From the NCBI RefSeq assembly GCF_002209565.1, contig NZ_NJIH01000007.1, forward strand, positions 186,001 to 250,000: DNA of 64,000 bases, given 5' to 3'. Source of the stretch: Candidimonas nitroreducens. Lineage in GTDB: Bacteria; Pseudomonadota; Gammaproteobacteria; Burkholderiales; Burkholderiaceae_B. How positions within the stretch are numbered: the stretch's first letter is position 1; every line of letters begins with the position of its first letter. A program made the position numbers and the translations under genes. The notes under the pieces were generated by a model, which saw nothing but the letters and a program-made list of their open reading frames with translations, had not been told where the DNA came from and searched no databases. Shown in pieces: positions 56,333 through 64,000 of this stretch.

Positions 56333-57295
56333 TTATTGATCAAGAGTGATCCCCTCTTCCTTAATAATTTTCTTATATAGAGAAGACTCTCTTTGAACAG
56401 ATGCTTTGAACTTTCGAGCGTCCAAATACCCCTGAGGTATCCGCATAGTTTTCAATATCTGCTCGAATTTGGCCGTATGAGTAGCCTTGTCGCAGCTTTG
56501 CGTCAGCCGCTCGATGATGGCAGCAGGCGTTCCTTTGGGGGCAATCATGCCTCCCCAACCTGCAGACTCGACGTCATAGCCCTGTTCTTTGAACGTAGGC
56601 ACATCCGGCAACAATGGACTACGTTTGGCTTCCAATATGCCTAAAGCACGCAGCCGGCTTTCTAGCGGGCCAAAGCTTTGTATGCCCGCCACCCATGCAG
56701 TGATCTGCCCCGAGGCGGCCAGAACCGAGGCATCTCCATCACCTTTAGTGGGAATATGCTGCCACTTGAAGCCGGCACTGTCTGCAAACGCGATGGCAGC
56801 CAGATGGGGTATTGAACCCACACCCGTAGACGCTATCGTGAGTTTCCCCGGATTCTTCTTCGCAGCCGCGACGAAATCCTTCAACGATTTATACGGGGAG
56901 TCTTTCTTGACGACAAACACCTGCGGGGTGACGTGCGTTCGGCAGATGTACTCGAACGAATCTTCGTTATATCTCAGTGTCGGACGAAGATGCGGCTGAC
57001 TCGTCAGAGGGCCCACCGTTGTAAAACCGATGGTATAGCCATCCGGCTTGGCTCGTGCCACATCAGCCGTGCCCAAGGTGCCTCCTGCGCCAGGCTTATT
57101 GAGAATTATGACCTCGGCTCCCAGGTCGGCACGCATTTGCTCGACGACCAGGCGGGCAATAGGATCCACACTCCCTCCGGGCGGGAACGGCACGATTGCG
57201 GTTATGGGGCGGTCAGGATAGGCGGCATGAGCTGCACATGCTGACATGAACCCGACGGCAATTACGTAGCTTCTTATATGTTTGCTAACGAACAT
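56333..57295 (-). CDS. Bug-type periplasmic solute-binding protein, first gene of operon 4
   Basis: A 320-residue exported binding protein. Signal peptide ends near A-H-A-A. Landmarks: Y-P-D-R-P-I-T-A-I-V-P-F-P-P-G-G-S-V-D-P-I, L-N-K-P-G-A-G-G-T-L-G and A-K-P-D-G-Y-T. The ATG at 57295 follows GGAGAAG; the frame extends upstream without function. It heads the lactonase, DUF35, thiolase-like and fadB-like genes and probably delivers their substrate. Confidence 0.92.
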   Translation of the reverse strand: MFVSKHIRSYVIAVGFMSACAAHAAYPDRPITAIVPFPPGGSVDPIARLVVEQMRADLGAEVIILNKPGAGGTLGTADVARAKPDGYTIGFTTVGPLTSQPHLRPTLRYNEDSFEYICRTHVTPQVFVVKKDSPYKSLKDFVAAAKKNPGKLTIASTGVGSIPHLAAIAFADSAGFKWQHIPTKGDGDASVLAASGQITAWVAGIQSFGPLESRLRALGILEAKRSPLLPDVPTFKEQGYDVESAGWGGMIAPKGTPAAIIERLTQSCDKATHTAKFEQILKTMRIPQGYLDARKFKASVQRESSLYKKIIKEEGITLDQ

Positions 57296-57385
57296 ATCTT
57301 GTCTTCTCCATGGCCATTCGAGGCATCCAAAAAGCCGAACAGTAGTTATTAGAAAACGAGCAGCTTGTTTATTGGTATCAATCAC

Positions 57386-57395
57386 TTTGTTTACA
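57386..57395. promoter_or_regulatory. GntR operator candidate TTGTTTACAA upstream of the Bug operon
   Basis: TTGTTTACAA differs at one position from the palindrome at 50462. It lies 91 bases before the Bug ATG, in an AT-rich stretch, where a repressor or activator of that promoter would be expected. Confidence 0.5.
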
Positions 57396-57785
57396 ATCTT
57401 ATAGTAAGCATACTAGGCGTAGGCGATAGTGCTGTCAACTATTAATTGAGCGAAAGACTGGGAAACTGCTGTGTCATTCCGACCGGCAACGAATCATCAA
57501 TCAGCAGGATCGAGCAAGAGATGGGCGCAGTCCAAACCCGAGCAGCAAGGCTGCGGCCACCCGCAATCGAACTCATCCGGGCGTGGCGCAAGATCCGCCA
57601 CTAGCCGCATTGCTGGCTAGATACTCGATACAAAAGGAAGAGGGAAAAATGAAAACTTCGGGCACACCCCGTACCGCATGCGGCATTCGAATCAGCGATG
57701 CCGAACTTCAACTCTTTCAGGCCGGGTGGCGTAGGTAGAAGCCCGCCAGGGAGGCAGGCAATTGTCGCGAGATCAGCAACAGATC
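57396..57785. other. Gap between the Bug operon and tRNA-Arg, no supported gene
   Basis: About 390 bases. The + strand is open from about 57446 to a TAG at 57738 but has no start codon until an ATG at 57649, which would give a 29-residue peptide behind an AAGGAAGAGG stretch. The composition is GC-rich and the peptide resembles nothing I know. A small dyad, CTAGCC/GGCTAG, lies at 57601-57620. The segment touches the 3' end of the tRNA gene, a common integration site, yet I see no integrase remnant. Confidence 0.4.
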
Positions 57786-57860
57786 TGGCGCGCCCGACAG
57801 GAATCGAACCTGTATCAAGAGCTTCGGAGACTCCCATTCTATCCATTGAACTACGGGCGC
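57786..57860 (-). tRNA. tRNA-Arg (anticodon CCG)
   Basis: A cloverleaf reads on the minus strand: acceptor GCGCCCG pairs with CGGGCGC; D-stem GTTC/GAAT region; anticodon arm with loop CTCCGAA giving anticodon CCG; T arm ACAGG-TTCGATT-CCTGT. Discriminator G is followed by an encoded CCA. It reads CGG codons. Its 3' end faces the catabolic cluster on the left; the cytochrome gene begins 255 bases to the right, divergent. Confidence 0.95.
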
Positions 57861-58115
57861 AAGGGTCGCTATTGTAGCGTGTTTGCGAAAATCGCACGGG
57901 CCGCGCGGGCCGGCAAGTGCACAGCCGCCGCGCAGGCCCGGCCACCGCGGGCGTTGCGCGGGTAATCTGCACTGTAACGGCAGTCCCGGTATAATCGCAG
58001 CTTTGGGTGGTGAACAAGCACTTCGAGACGGTGCTGGCCTTCCGTCTTCAAACCTTGGCAAAGAATACTCGGGCGCAATAAAAAGCCCAGGAATCACGTA
58101 TACGCAGGATTCATC

Positions 58116-59039
58116 ATGAACAACACAGAAGAGCACGTCGACGCACACGCAGGGGAAAGCGAGGGCCTCATCAAGACCCCCAAACAGCTTCTCATCACCG
58201 TTATCCTGTCATTCCTGATCCCCATTTCCGTGCTCGTCATGCTGGCCCACCTGGTGTCCGCCGGCGTGCAAACCGGCGCCGGCTCCGACGCCCTTCAGCC
58301 CAAGGCCATCGAGGCTCGCATCAAGCCCGTAGCCAGCCTGGATCTGGTCGATGCCAACGCGCCCAAGGTGTACAAGACCGGGCAGCAAGTGTTCGAATCC
58401 ACCTGTACCGCCTGCCATACGGCCGGCGTGGCCGGAGCCCCCAAGATCGGTGACCACGGGGCCTGGGCGCCGTTCATCAAGACCGGCTACGAAGAAATGG
58501 TCAAGAATGCCATCCACGGCATCAAGGCCATGCCTCCCAAGGGCGGCAACCCCTCGCTCAGCGACTATGAAATGGCGCGCGCCGTAGCCTACATGGCCAA
58601 CAAGTCCGGCGCCTCGTTCAAGGAGCCGCCTCCGCCGGCTTCGAACAAGCCCGCGGCTGCTCCGGCCGTGGCCGCCGCAGCCCCGGCCGCCGCTCCGGCT
58701 CCTGCACCCGCCCAGGCCGCCCCAGCGGCTGCCCCTGCTGCTGCGGCCCAGCCGGCCCCAGCCGCGGCACCTGCAGCCCCCGCGGCGCAGAAGGTCGATC
58801 TTGCCGAAGGCGAAAAGCTCTACAAGTCGGTGTGCTTCGCCTGCCATGCGGCTGGCGTCATGGGCGCCCCCAAGTTCGGCGACAAGGCATCCTGGGAGCC
58901 GTTCATCAAGACCGGCATCGACACCATGGTGAAGAACGCCATACACGGTGTCGGCCCCATGCCTCCCCGCGGCGGCTCGCAGGCCACCGATGCGCAAATG
59001 CGCGATGCCGTTTCGTATATGGTTGAAAACGCCAAGTAA
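58116..59039 (+). CDS. Membrane-anchored diheme cytochrome c (c5-type)
   Basis: A 307-residue protein with one N-terminal membrane segment (about 24-48: L-L-I-T-V-I-L-S-F-L-I-P-I-S-V) and two similar class I heme domains. Heme 1 binds C-T-A-C-H (Cys97, Cys100, His101), heme 2 C-F-A-C-H (Cys240, Cys243, His244); each has a later A-M-P-P-K-G-G or P-M-P-P-R-G-G segment supplying the likely Met ligand. A linker of about 55 residues (about 171-226) made of Ala and Pro joins them. It is an electron carrier in the periplasm, probably between a quinol-oxidising complex and an oxidase. A strong terminator follows. Confidence 0.93.
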   Translation: MNNTEEHVDAHAGESEGLIKTPKQLLITVILSFLIPISVLVMLAHLVSAGVQTGAGSDALQPKAIEARIKPVASLDLVDANAPKVYKTGQQVFESTCTACHTAGVAGAPKIGDHGAWAPFIKTGYEEMVKNAIHGIKAMPPKGGNPSLSDYEMARAVAYMANKSGASFKEPPPPASNKPAAAPAVAAAAPAAAPAPAPAQAAPAAAPAAAAQPAPAAAPAAPAAQKVDLAEGEKLYKSVCFACHAAGVMGAPKFGDKASWEPFIKTGIDTMVKNAIHGVGPMPPRGGSQATDAQMRDAVSYMVENAK

Positions 59040-59092
59040 CCCCCAGCTTTCAACTGCGCGGCGAAATCGAAACCGCGCGGCTGAAACGCGAC

Positions 59093-59126
59093 AAAGAGCC
59101 GACATGCAGATGCATGTCGGCTCTTT
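59093..59126 (+). terminator. Strong rho-independent terminator after cytochrome c
   Basis: A perfect 15-bp stem, from AAAGAGCCGACATGC (59093-59107) to GCATGTCGGCTCTTT (59112-59126), with a 4-base loop AGAT, followed by GTTTTC. It ends the cytochrome transcript. On the minus strand the A-run gives a matching T-run, so it may also stop transcription from the right. Confidence 0.88.
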
Positions 59127-59337
59127 GTTTTCAATGGCAGCGTTTATTCTGCCACTGCCGCTACCACTGCCGAAGTCGGCACCGCCGCCACTGATTCATA
59201 CAGGCCTGCGATCAAGGCGGCGAGCGCGTCGAGAAAACAAGGTGCAGAGCCGTAGCAGTACAAATAAGCACGAGTACGGCAACGCTGTTATCTCGAGGCG
59301 GCTGCCGTTTGGCTGCCATTTGGATCGCAAAGCCGTA

Positions 59338-60876
59338 TCAGCCGGCCGCCCGGCAGACCGGCTCGGCACGCAGCGACAAACCCAGCTGCACCCGGCGCTG
59401 CAGCCAAAGGCTGGCGCGATAGCGGTCGTCGCCGGTCACGTGATACATATTGCGCAGGATCTCAAGCACTTGCGCGGCCCCCAGGGCATCGCCCATGGAC
59501 AGCGGGCCGCCACGCGGATACCCCAGGCCCAGGGACACGGCCAGGTCTATGTCCTGCGGGGTTGCGATGGCCTGCTGGGCGATGTCGGCCGCCACGTTGA
59601 TGATGGTCGCGACTATGCGTTGTGCAACGAAACCGGCGGAATCATCGATGACCGAGACAGGGGTGCCGTCCGACGCCAGCAGCGCATGGGCCGCGTCGCG
59701 CCATTGCGGTTCGGTGACGGGCGAGCACATGAGCACGCGGCGCTTGCCCTGCTCCAGGCCGAAGAAGGTATCCAGCGCCACAGCCCGGGCGCCATCGAGC
59801 TGATGGGCGGCGATCACGGTAGAAGTGTCTTCGCCATAGGGCGTTACCACGATCAGGGCGTCGGCCGGCGGATGATCACTGGCCACCACCGAGGCGCCCA
59901 GGTCTTTGAACAGCGCGGCGGCGCGCTTGTGCCCCAGGGAATGGTAGGGCGCGAGCCACACCTTCAGGCCGGGCTTGGCCGCGGGCACCGGCGGGTCGGC
60001 GGGAACCTGCTTCTTTCCTTCCGGATAAGTGTAGAAGCCCTCGCCCACTTTGCGGCCCACCAGCTTGCCGGCCAGGCGCACCGCGGTGATCGGCGAAGGA
60101 CGGAAGCGCGGCTCGTCGTAGAACTGGCGGTAGATCGACTCCATTACCGGATGCGAGACGTCCAGCGCGGTCAGATCCAGCAGCTCGAACGGCCCCATGC
60201 GGAAGCCCGCCTGGTCGCGCATGATTTCGTCGACCCGGTGGAAGGGCGCGACGGCTTCCTGCGCCACGCGCAACCCTTCGATGTTCATGCCGCGCCCGGC
60301 GTGGTTGACGATGAAGCCCGGCATGTCCTTGGCGCGCACCGGCGTGTGCCCCATGGTGCGTGCCAGCTCCATCAGCGCGTCGCCCACGGCGGGCTCGGTG
60401 CGCAGGCCGTCAATGATCTCGACCACCTTCATCAGCGGCACCGGGTTGAAGAAGTGGTAGCCCGCCACGCGCCCCGGCCTGACGCAGGCCGCGGCTATCG
60501 CGGTGATGGACAGTGACGAGGTGTTGGAAACCAGTATGCAGTTCTCGGAAACTATAGTCTCGAGCTTCTGGAACAGCTCGCGCTTGATGTCGAGGCGTTC
60601 GACGACGGCCTCGATGACCAGATCCGCGGCGCTCATGGCCCGCAGGTCGGCGCAAGGGTGCACATGCTGCAGCGCCGCGGCGGCCGCATCGGCGCTGATC
60701 TTGCCCTTGGCCACCAGCTTGTTCCAGACCTGCTGCAGGCTGTCGCGCGCCGCGGCCACGGCATCCTGGCTCAGATCGTATAGCAGCACGTCCAGGCCGG
60801 CCTGCGCGGCGATCTGGGCGATGCCCCGGCCCATGGCGCCTGCGCCAACGATGCCTATGGTTTGTATGCTTTTCAT
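59338..60876 (-). CDS. 3-hydroxyacyl-CoA dehydrogenase (PaaH/PaaC-like)
   Basis: A 512-residue NAD-dependent dehydrogenase. The N-terminal G-A-G-A-M-G-R-G-I-A (about 11-20) binds NAD; the motif H-F-F-N-P-V-P-L-M-K-V-V-E and N-T-S-S-L-S-I-T mark the catalytic domain. Two C-terminal helical 3HCDH domains are present, the length and layout of PaaH-type enzymes in phenylacetate and dicarboxylate degradation. The ATG at 60876 follows GGAGG. No other paa gene is in the window, so the pathway is open. Confidence 0.93.
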   Translation of the reverse strand: MKSIQTIGIVGAGAMGRGIAQIAAQAGLDVLLYDLSQDAVAAARDSLQQVWNKLVAKGKISADAAAAALQHVHPCADLRAMSAADLVIEAVVERLDIKRELFQKLETIVSENCILVSNTSSLSITAIAAACVRPGRVAGYHFFNPVPLMKVVEIIDGLRTEPAVGDALMELARTMGHTPVRAKDMPGFIVNHAGRGMNIEGLRVAQEAVAPFHRVDEIMRDQAGFRMGPFELLDLTALDVSHPVMESIYRQFYDEPRFRPSPITAVRLAGKLVGRKVGEGFYTYPEGKKQVPADPPVPAAKPGLKVWLAPYHSLGHKRAAALFKDLGASVVASDHPPADALIVVTPYGEDTSTVIAAHQLDGARAVALDTFFGLEQGKRRVLMCSPVTEPQWRDAAHALLASDGTPVSVIDDSAGFVAQRIVATIINVAADIAQQAIATPQDIDLAVSLGLGYPRGGPLSMGDALGAAQVLEILRNMYHVTGDDRYRASLWLQRRVQLGLSLRAEPVCRAAG

Positions 60877-60940
60877 GGGTATTTCCTCCAGACACCCCGT
60901 CCGCAAGCGGCACGGGCTCTATTGATGATAAACGGTTCGA

Positions 60941-60996
60941 GCCGCGTAGGCCGGGCCGCGCAGGTCGCGCCGCGTAGGCCGGGCCGCATAGGCCGA
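60941..60996. repeat. Short GC-rich direct repeat
   Basis: The 19-base unit GCCGCGTAGGCCGGGCCGC occurs at 60941-60959 and again at 60969-60987, a period of 28 bases, with a third partial copy (GCCGCATAGGCCGA) after it. It lies in the gap between the dehydrogenase and CoA-transferase genes. Probably slippage-derived or a structured leader; no function is implied. Confidence 0.5.
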
Positions 60997-61119
60997 ATTA
61001 AGCAGACCAGGCCGGGCAAGCGGGCCGGGCGGCGGCTCGACAGCCTGCGCGCCCCGCCCGGGCCCTATAATGCGGGCCGCCTCGGATGCGACGCAGTCCC
61101 CCGCCGAGCGGCCGGCGCC

Positions 61120-62340
61120 TCAGCCCGTGAATTCACGGATTTCCTCGTCCGACATGCCCAGCCGTTCGCGCAGCACCTGCGCGGTGTGCTCGCCGAGCAG
61201 GGGCGCGGCATGACGGTAGCTGACCGGGCTGCCCGACAGGCGTATCGGGCTGGCGCCGACCGGCGCCTGGCCGGCGCTGGCGTGCGGCAGCGACATTTGC
61301 ATGCCGCGCGCCTGCACCTGCGGGTCTTGATACACCTGGTCTATGGTGTTGATGGGGCCGCCGGGCACGCCGGCGCGTTCCAGTTCGGCCAGCCAATGGT
61401 CGCGGGCCCGCGTCTTCATGACTTCGACCAGGATGGGAATGAGCTGATCGCGATTGACCACTCGGCCCGGATTGGTGCGGAAGCGCTCGTCCTGTGCCAG
61501 CTCGGGGCGTTCGATCACCTTGCAATAAGCGCGGAACTGCGAATCGTTGCCCACCGCCACGATCAGGTGGCCGTCGCTGACGGCGAACACCTGGTACGGA
61601 ACCAGGTTCTGGTGGGCGTTGCCGGCACGGCGCGGCGCCTTGCCGGAGGTCATGAAATTCAGGTTCTGGTTCGCCAGCATGGCGACCTGGCAGTCCAGCA
61701 GGGCCATGTCGATGTGCTGGCCCAGCCCGCTGCGGCCGCGTTCGTGCAAGGCCGCCAGGATCGCCACCGTGGAATACATGCCGGTCATCAGGTCGGCCAC
61801 CGCCACGCCGGCCTTCTGCGGGCCGCCCCCGGGCAGGTCGTCGCGCTCGCCGGTGATGCTCATCAGGCCGCCCATGCCCTGCATCAGGAAGTCGTAGCCG
61901 GGGCGGCTGGCATAGGGGCCGGTCTGGCCGAAGCCGGTGATCGAGCAATAGATCAGCGCCGGGTTGAGCTCTTTGAGACTGTCGTAGTCCAGGCCGTATT
62001 TGCGCAGGCCGCCCACCTTGAAATTCTCGACCAGGATATCGCTTTGGCGCACCAGCGCACGCACCAGGTCGGCGCCCCGCTGGCTGGCGATGTCGACGGC
62101 CACCGACAGCTTGTTGCGATTGGCCGAGGCATAGTAGGCCGCCTCGGTCGTGTCCTGCCCTTGCTGATCCTTGACGTACGGAGGCCCCCAGGCGCGGGTG
62201 TCGTCGCCTGTGCCGGGGCGCTCTATTTTGATGACCTCGGCGCCGAGATCGGCAAGGTTCTGGGTACACCAGGGGCCGGCAAGCACGCGGCTGAGATCGA
62301 GGACACGGATGTCGGTCAGTGGAGCGGGACGCAAAGACAT
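61120..62340 (-). CDS. Class III CoA-transferase (CaiB/BaiF/Frc)
   Basis: A 406-residue class III CoA-transferase. Landmarks: V-L-D-L-S-R-V-L-A-G-P-W, K-I-E-R-P-G-T-G-D-D-T-R, R-N-K-L-S-V-A-V-D-I and nucleophile Asp183 (V-A-V-A-D-L-M-T-G). Its N-terminus is of the succinyl-CoA:dicarboxylate transferase kind. It is divergent from the nitronate monooxygenase-like gene and the enoyl-CoA hydratase gene. The ATG at 62340 has no strong ribosome binding site. Confidence 0.94.
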   Translation of the reverse strand: MSLRPAPLTDIRVLDLSRVLAGPWCTQNLADLGAEVIKIERPGTGDDTRAWGPPYVKDQQGQDTTEAAYYASANRNKLSVAVDIASQRGADLVRALVRQSDILVENFKVGGLRKYGLDYDSLKELNPALIYCSITGFGQTGPYASRPGYDFLMQGMGGLMSITGERDDLPGGGPQKAGVAVADLMTGMYSTVAILAALHERGRSGLGQHIDMALLDCQVAMLANQNLNFMTSGKAPRRAGNAHQNLVPYQVFAVSDGHLIVAVGNDSQFRAYCKVIERPELAQDERFRTNPGRVVNRDQLIPILVEVMKTRARDHWLAELERAGVPGGPINTIDQVYQDPQVQARGMQMSLPHASAGQAPVGASPIRLSGSPVSYRHAAPLLGEHTAQVLRERLGMSDEEIREFTG

Positions 62341-62507
62341 AATGGGCAGTTTTGGGGTTCTTGGATCCGGATGAGGGATGACGATGACGGGAAAGAGCTA
62401 TTGTGCCCCAAGTTGCGGCCCGGGATCCAAAGCCGCCGCCCATGCCGCGGACGGACGCCGGCGCCGGCCGGCCGAATGCGGCTACCATAGCGCTGACGCC
62501 GGCCCAG

Positions 62508-62585
62508 GATACAAGCCCAAAACAGGCCCGATACAAGACCCGATACAGGCCCACGATACCGGCCCAAGATACAGGAGATACCGCC
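62508..62585. repeat. Degenerate GATAC repeats in a gene leader
   Basis: Six GATAC elements at 62508, 62530, 62542, 62555, 62568 and 62577, several inside a loose GATACAGGCCC unit with 12-13-base spacing. They fill the leader directly before the nitronate monooxygenase-like start. They could be slippage repeats or repeated protein or RNA binding sites. Confidence 0.5.
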
Positions 62586-62587
62586 CC

Positions 62588-63571
62588 ATGCCCCACCCCC
62601 TGGTCGAACAGCTCTACCGCGACCTCACGCTGCCCGTCATCGCGGCACCAATGTTCATCGTCTCGGGCCCCGAACTGGTGGTCGCGCAATGCGCCAGCGG
62701 CATCGTCGGCTCGATGCCGGCGCTCAATGCGCGGCCGCAAAGCCTGCTGGCGCAATGGCTGGAACAGATAGACTCGGGCTTGGCCGGGCTGCGCAAGGCC
62801 AGACCGCAATGCCCGCCCGCCCCCTACGCCATCAACCACATCATTCATCAATCCAACGACCGCCTGCAGGACGACCTTGCCGTGTGCGCGGAACACAGGG
62901 TGCCCATCATTATTACCAGCCTGCGGGCCCCCGGCGAGGTGGTCGAGAAGGTTCACGCCTGGGGCGGCCGAGTCTTCCACGACGTCACCACCCTGCGCCA
63001 CGCGCGCAAGGCCCTGGAAGCCGGCGTCGACGGCCTGATACTGGTGTGCTCGGGCGCCGGCGGCCACGCCGGCACCCTCAGCCCCTTCGCTCTGCTGGGC
63101 GAGGTGCGCAAGATCTTCGACGGCCCGATTGCCCTGTCGGGTGCCATTTCACGCGGCCAGGACATACTCGCCGCGCGCGCCATGGGCGCCGACTTCGCCT
63201 ATGTGGGTACGCGCTTCATCGCCAGCACCGAGGCGCGTGCCCAGGAAGCCTACAAGAACATGCTGGTGCAGTCGCAGGCCAGCGACATCCTGTACACGCC
63301 GTTTTTCACCGGCATACCCGGCAACTACCTAAAGCCCAGCATCAGCGCCGCCGGGCTGGACCCCGACAATCTGCCGGCCCCGCAGCCCACCGCCACCAAC
63401 TTCGGCAGCACGCGCAGCAAGCCCTGGAAAGACATCTGGGGCGCGGGCCAAGGGGTCGGCAACATAGACAGCATCGAAGACGTCGCGCACATCGTCGCCA
63501 CCTTGCGGCAAGAATACCTGCAGGGCTGCGCAGCGCTGCACGACGGCTTTGCCCAACCCGGAATTGCATGA
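62588..63571 (+). CDS. Nitronate monooxygenase / 2-nitropropane dioxygenase family flavoprotein
   Basis: A 327-residue FMN-binding TIM barrel. Landmarks: L-P-V-I-A-A-P-M-F-I at the N-terminus, V-C-S-G-A-G-G-H-A-G with the conserved His, P-I-A-L-S-G-A-I and M-G-A-D-F-A-Y-V-G-T-R-F. Family members oxidise nitronates or act as enoyl-CoA-type flavin reductases, so the substrate is open. The ATG at 62588 has AGGAG 10 bases upstream; longer upstream frames lie in the GATAC repeat leader. It overlaps the next gene by 4 bases. Confidence 0.92.
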   Translation: MPHPLVEQLYRDLTLPVIAAPMFIVSGPELVVAQCASGIVGSMPALNARPQSLLAQWLEQIDSGLAGLRKARPQCPPAPYAINHIIHQSNDRLQDDLAVCAEHRVPIIITSLRAPGEVVEKVHAWGGRVFHDVTTLRHARKALEAGVDGLILVCSGAGGHAGTLSPFALLGEVRKIFDGPIALSGAISRGQDILAARAMGADFAYVGTRFIASTEARAQEAYKNMLVQSQASDILYTPFFTGIPGNYLKPSISAAGLDPDNLPAPQPTATNFGSTRSKPWKDIWGAGQGVGNIDSIEDVAHIVATLRQEYLQGCAALHDGFAQPGIA

Positions 63572-64000
63572 ACATGAACATGATCAAGACTACGCACTCC
63601 GACAAACGCTACGAGGTCCTGATCGACCGGCCGCAGCAACGCAACGCCATCAATGCGGCCATGTACACGGAAATGAAGGCGGCGCTGCTGGCCGCGGCCG
63701 CCGACCCGGAATGCCGGGCCGTCATCCTCAGCGGGGCCGGGGGCCACTTCACGGCCGGCAACGACTTGAAAGACTTCCAGGCGCCGCGCGACGAAAACGA
63801 CAGCCCGGCGCTGGCCTTTCTGCGCACCCTGGCCGACCTGGATATACCAGTGATCGCCGCGGTCGAAGGCCAGGCGGTCGGCATCGGGGTAACCTTGCTG
63901 CAGCATTGCGATTTCGTCTATGCCAGCGAGACGGCGCGCCTGCGCATGCCCTTCGTGGCCCTGGGCCTATGCCCGGAGGGCGGCTCCAGTCTGCTCATGG
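63568..64000 (+). CDS. Enoyl-CoA hydratase/isomerase (crotonase) family, truncated by the window end
   Basis: The first 144 codons of a crotonase-fold protein. Visible are V-L-I-D-R-P-Q-Q-R-N-A-I-N, F-T-A-G-N-D-L-K-D-F (oxyanion-hole region, with Asn in place of the common A-G-A-D) and A-V-E-G-Q-A-V-G-I-G-V-T-L-L. The first Glu position of classic hydratases (G-G-G-x-E) reads G-I-G-V-T, which points to an isomerase or other crotonase activity. The ATG at 63568 overlaps the flavoprotein stop; two more ATGs follow at 63574 and 63580. Confidence 0.9.
   Translation, partial: MNMNMIKTTHSDKRYEVLIDRPQQRNAINAAMYTEMKAALLAAAADPECRAVILSGAGGHFTAGNDLKDFQAPRDENDSPALAFLRTLADLDIPVIAAVEGQAVGIGVTLLQHCDFVYASETARLRMPFVALGLCPEGGSSLLM

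Noticed and set aside
57649-57738. 29-residue ORF with an AAGGAAGAGG stretch upstream, next to tRNA-Arg
   Set aside because: No conserved motif, no coupling to another gene, and the frame is open upstream without a start, so chance is likely. Kept as a note in the gap description.
57786-57860. Search for a second copy of the tRNA-Arg 3' end as an attachment-site repeat
   Set aside because: Reading the left border of the cluster and the other gaps, I saw no repeat of the tRNA 3' sequence.

Overview
The window looks like chromosomal DNA of a high-GC betaproteobacterium of the family Alcaligenaceae (Bordetella/Achromobacter/Pusillimonas type). The main reasons are five orphan Bug-type (TctC) periplasmic binding proteins, four class III CoA-transferases spread among small catabolic operons, and a diheme cytochrome c with an Ala/Pro-rich linker. 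This placement is inferred from gene content only.

Region 1 (1-18.3 kb, + strand) is the distal part of a type VI secretion system (T6SS) locus: end of tssF, tssG, tssH/clpV, vgrG, a DUF2169-pentapeptide protein, a 28-codon mini-ORF, a second pentapeptide protein, a DUF3540 protein, a DUF4150 PAAR-like protein, tssJ, tssK, tssL and tssM. Most genes overlap or are separated by a few bases. Sheath, tube and baseplate genes (tssB, tssC, hcp, tssE, tssA) must lie to the left. TssM carries a C-terminal SPOR domain and degenerate GTPase motifs. The loading module has adaptor-type genes but no recognisable toxin. An isoquinoline-oxidoreductase-like pair (2Fe-2S subunit plus Tat-exported molybdopterin subunit) follows at 18.4-21.2 kb.

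Region 2 (21.4-29.2 kb) is a tightly overlapping minus-strand operon (MaoC, acyl-CoA dehydrogenase, MaoC, CoA-transferase, CitE-like lyase, MmgE/PrpD, Bug) with a divergent GntR/HutC regulator. Together these could take up a branched C4-C6 dicarboxylate, activate it, dehydrogenate, hydrate and cleave it. A pirin and a PEP-mutase/isocitrate-lyase-like gene follow, facing away from each other (29.2-31.3 kb).

Region 3 (31.4-40.6 kb) has amidase, isochorismatase-like hydrolase and Bug genes, then LysR, TauD-like dioxygenase and CoA-transferase genes, a divergent GntR/HutC regulator and another Bug gene. A 16-bp inverted repeat recurs in the two control regions and suggests one regulon. A lipoprotein sulfatase with a C-terminal dockerin-like domain lies at 40.7-43.1 kb, followed by a Bug gene, an NTF2-like gene and a cupin gene.

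Region 4 (45.8-57.4 kb, minus strand) is the most coherent candidate for an undescribed catabolic system. It encodes a three-part biotin-dependent acyl-CoA carboxylase, a CoA-transferase, a GntR/FCD regulator, a FadB/FadJ-like fusion enzyme, a Cys-less thiolase-like protein paired with a DUF35 protein, a PDC-lactonase-like amidohydrolase and a Bug protein. TTGTTWACAA-type sites precede three of its transcription units. It abuts the 3' end of tRNA-Arg(CCG).

Region 5 (57.8-64 kb) holds tRNA-Arg, the diheme cytochrome c with a strong terminator, a 3-hydroxyacyl-CoA dehydrogenase, a CoA-transferase, a nitronate-monooxygenase-like enzyme and the start of an enoyl-CoA hydratase. By eye, regions 2 and 4 and part of region 3 use more A/T at third codon positions than the T6SS or region 5, which would fit acquired catabolic islands. 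This was not computed.
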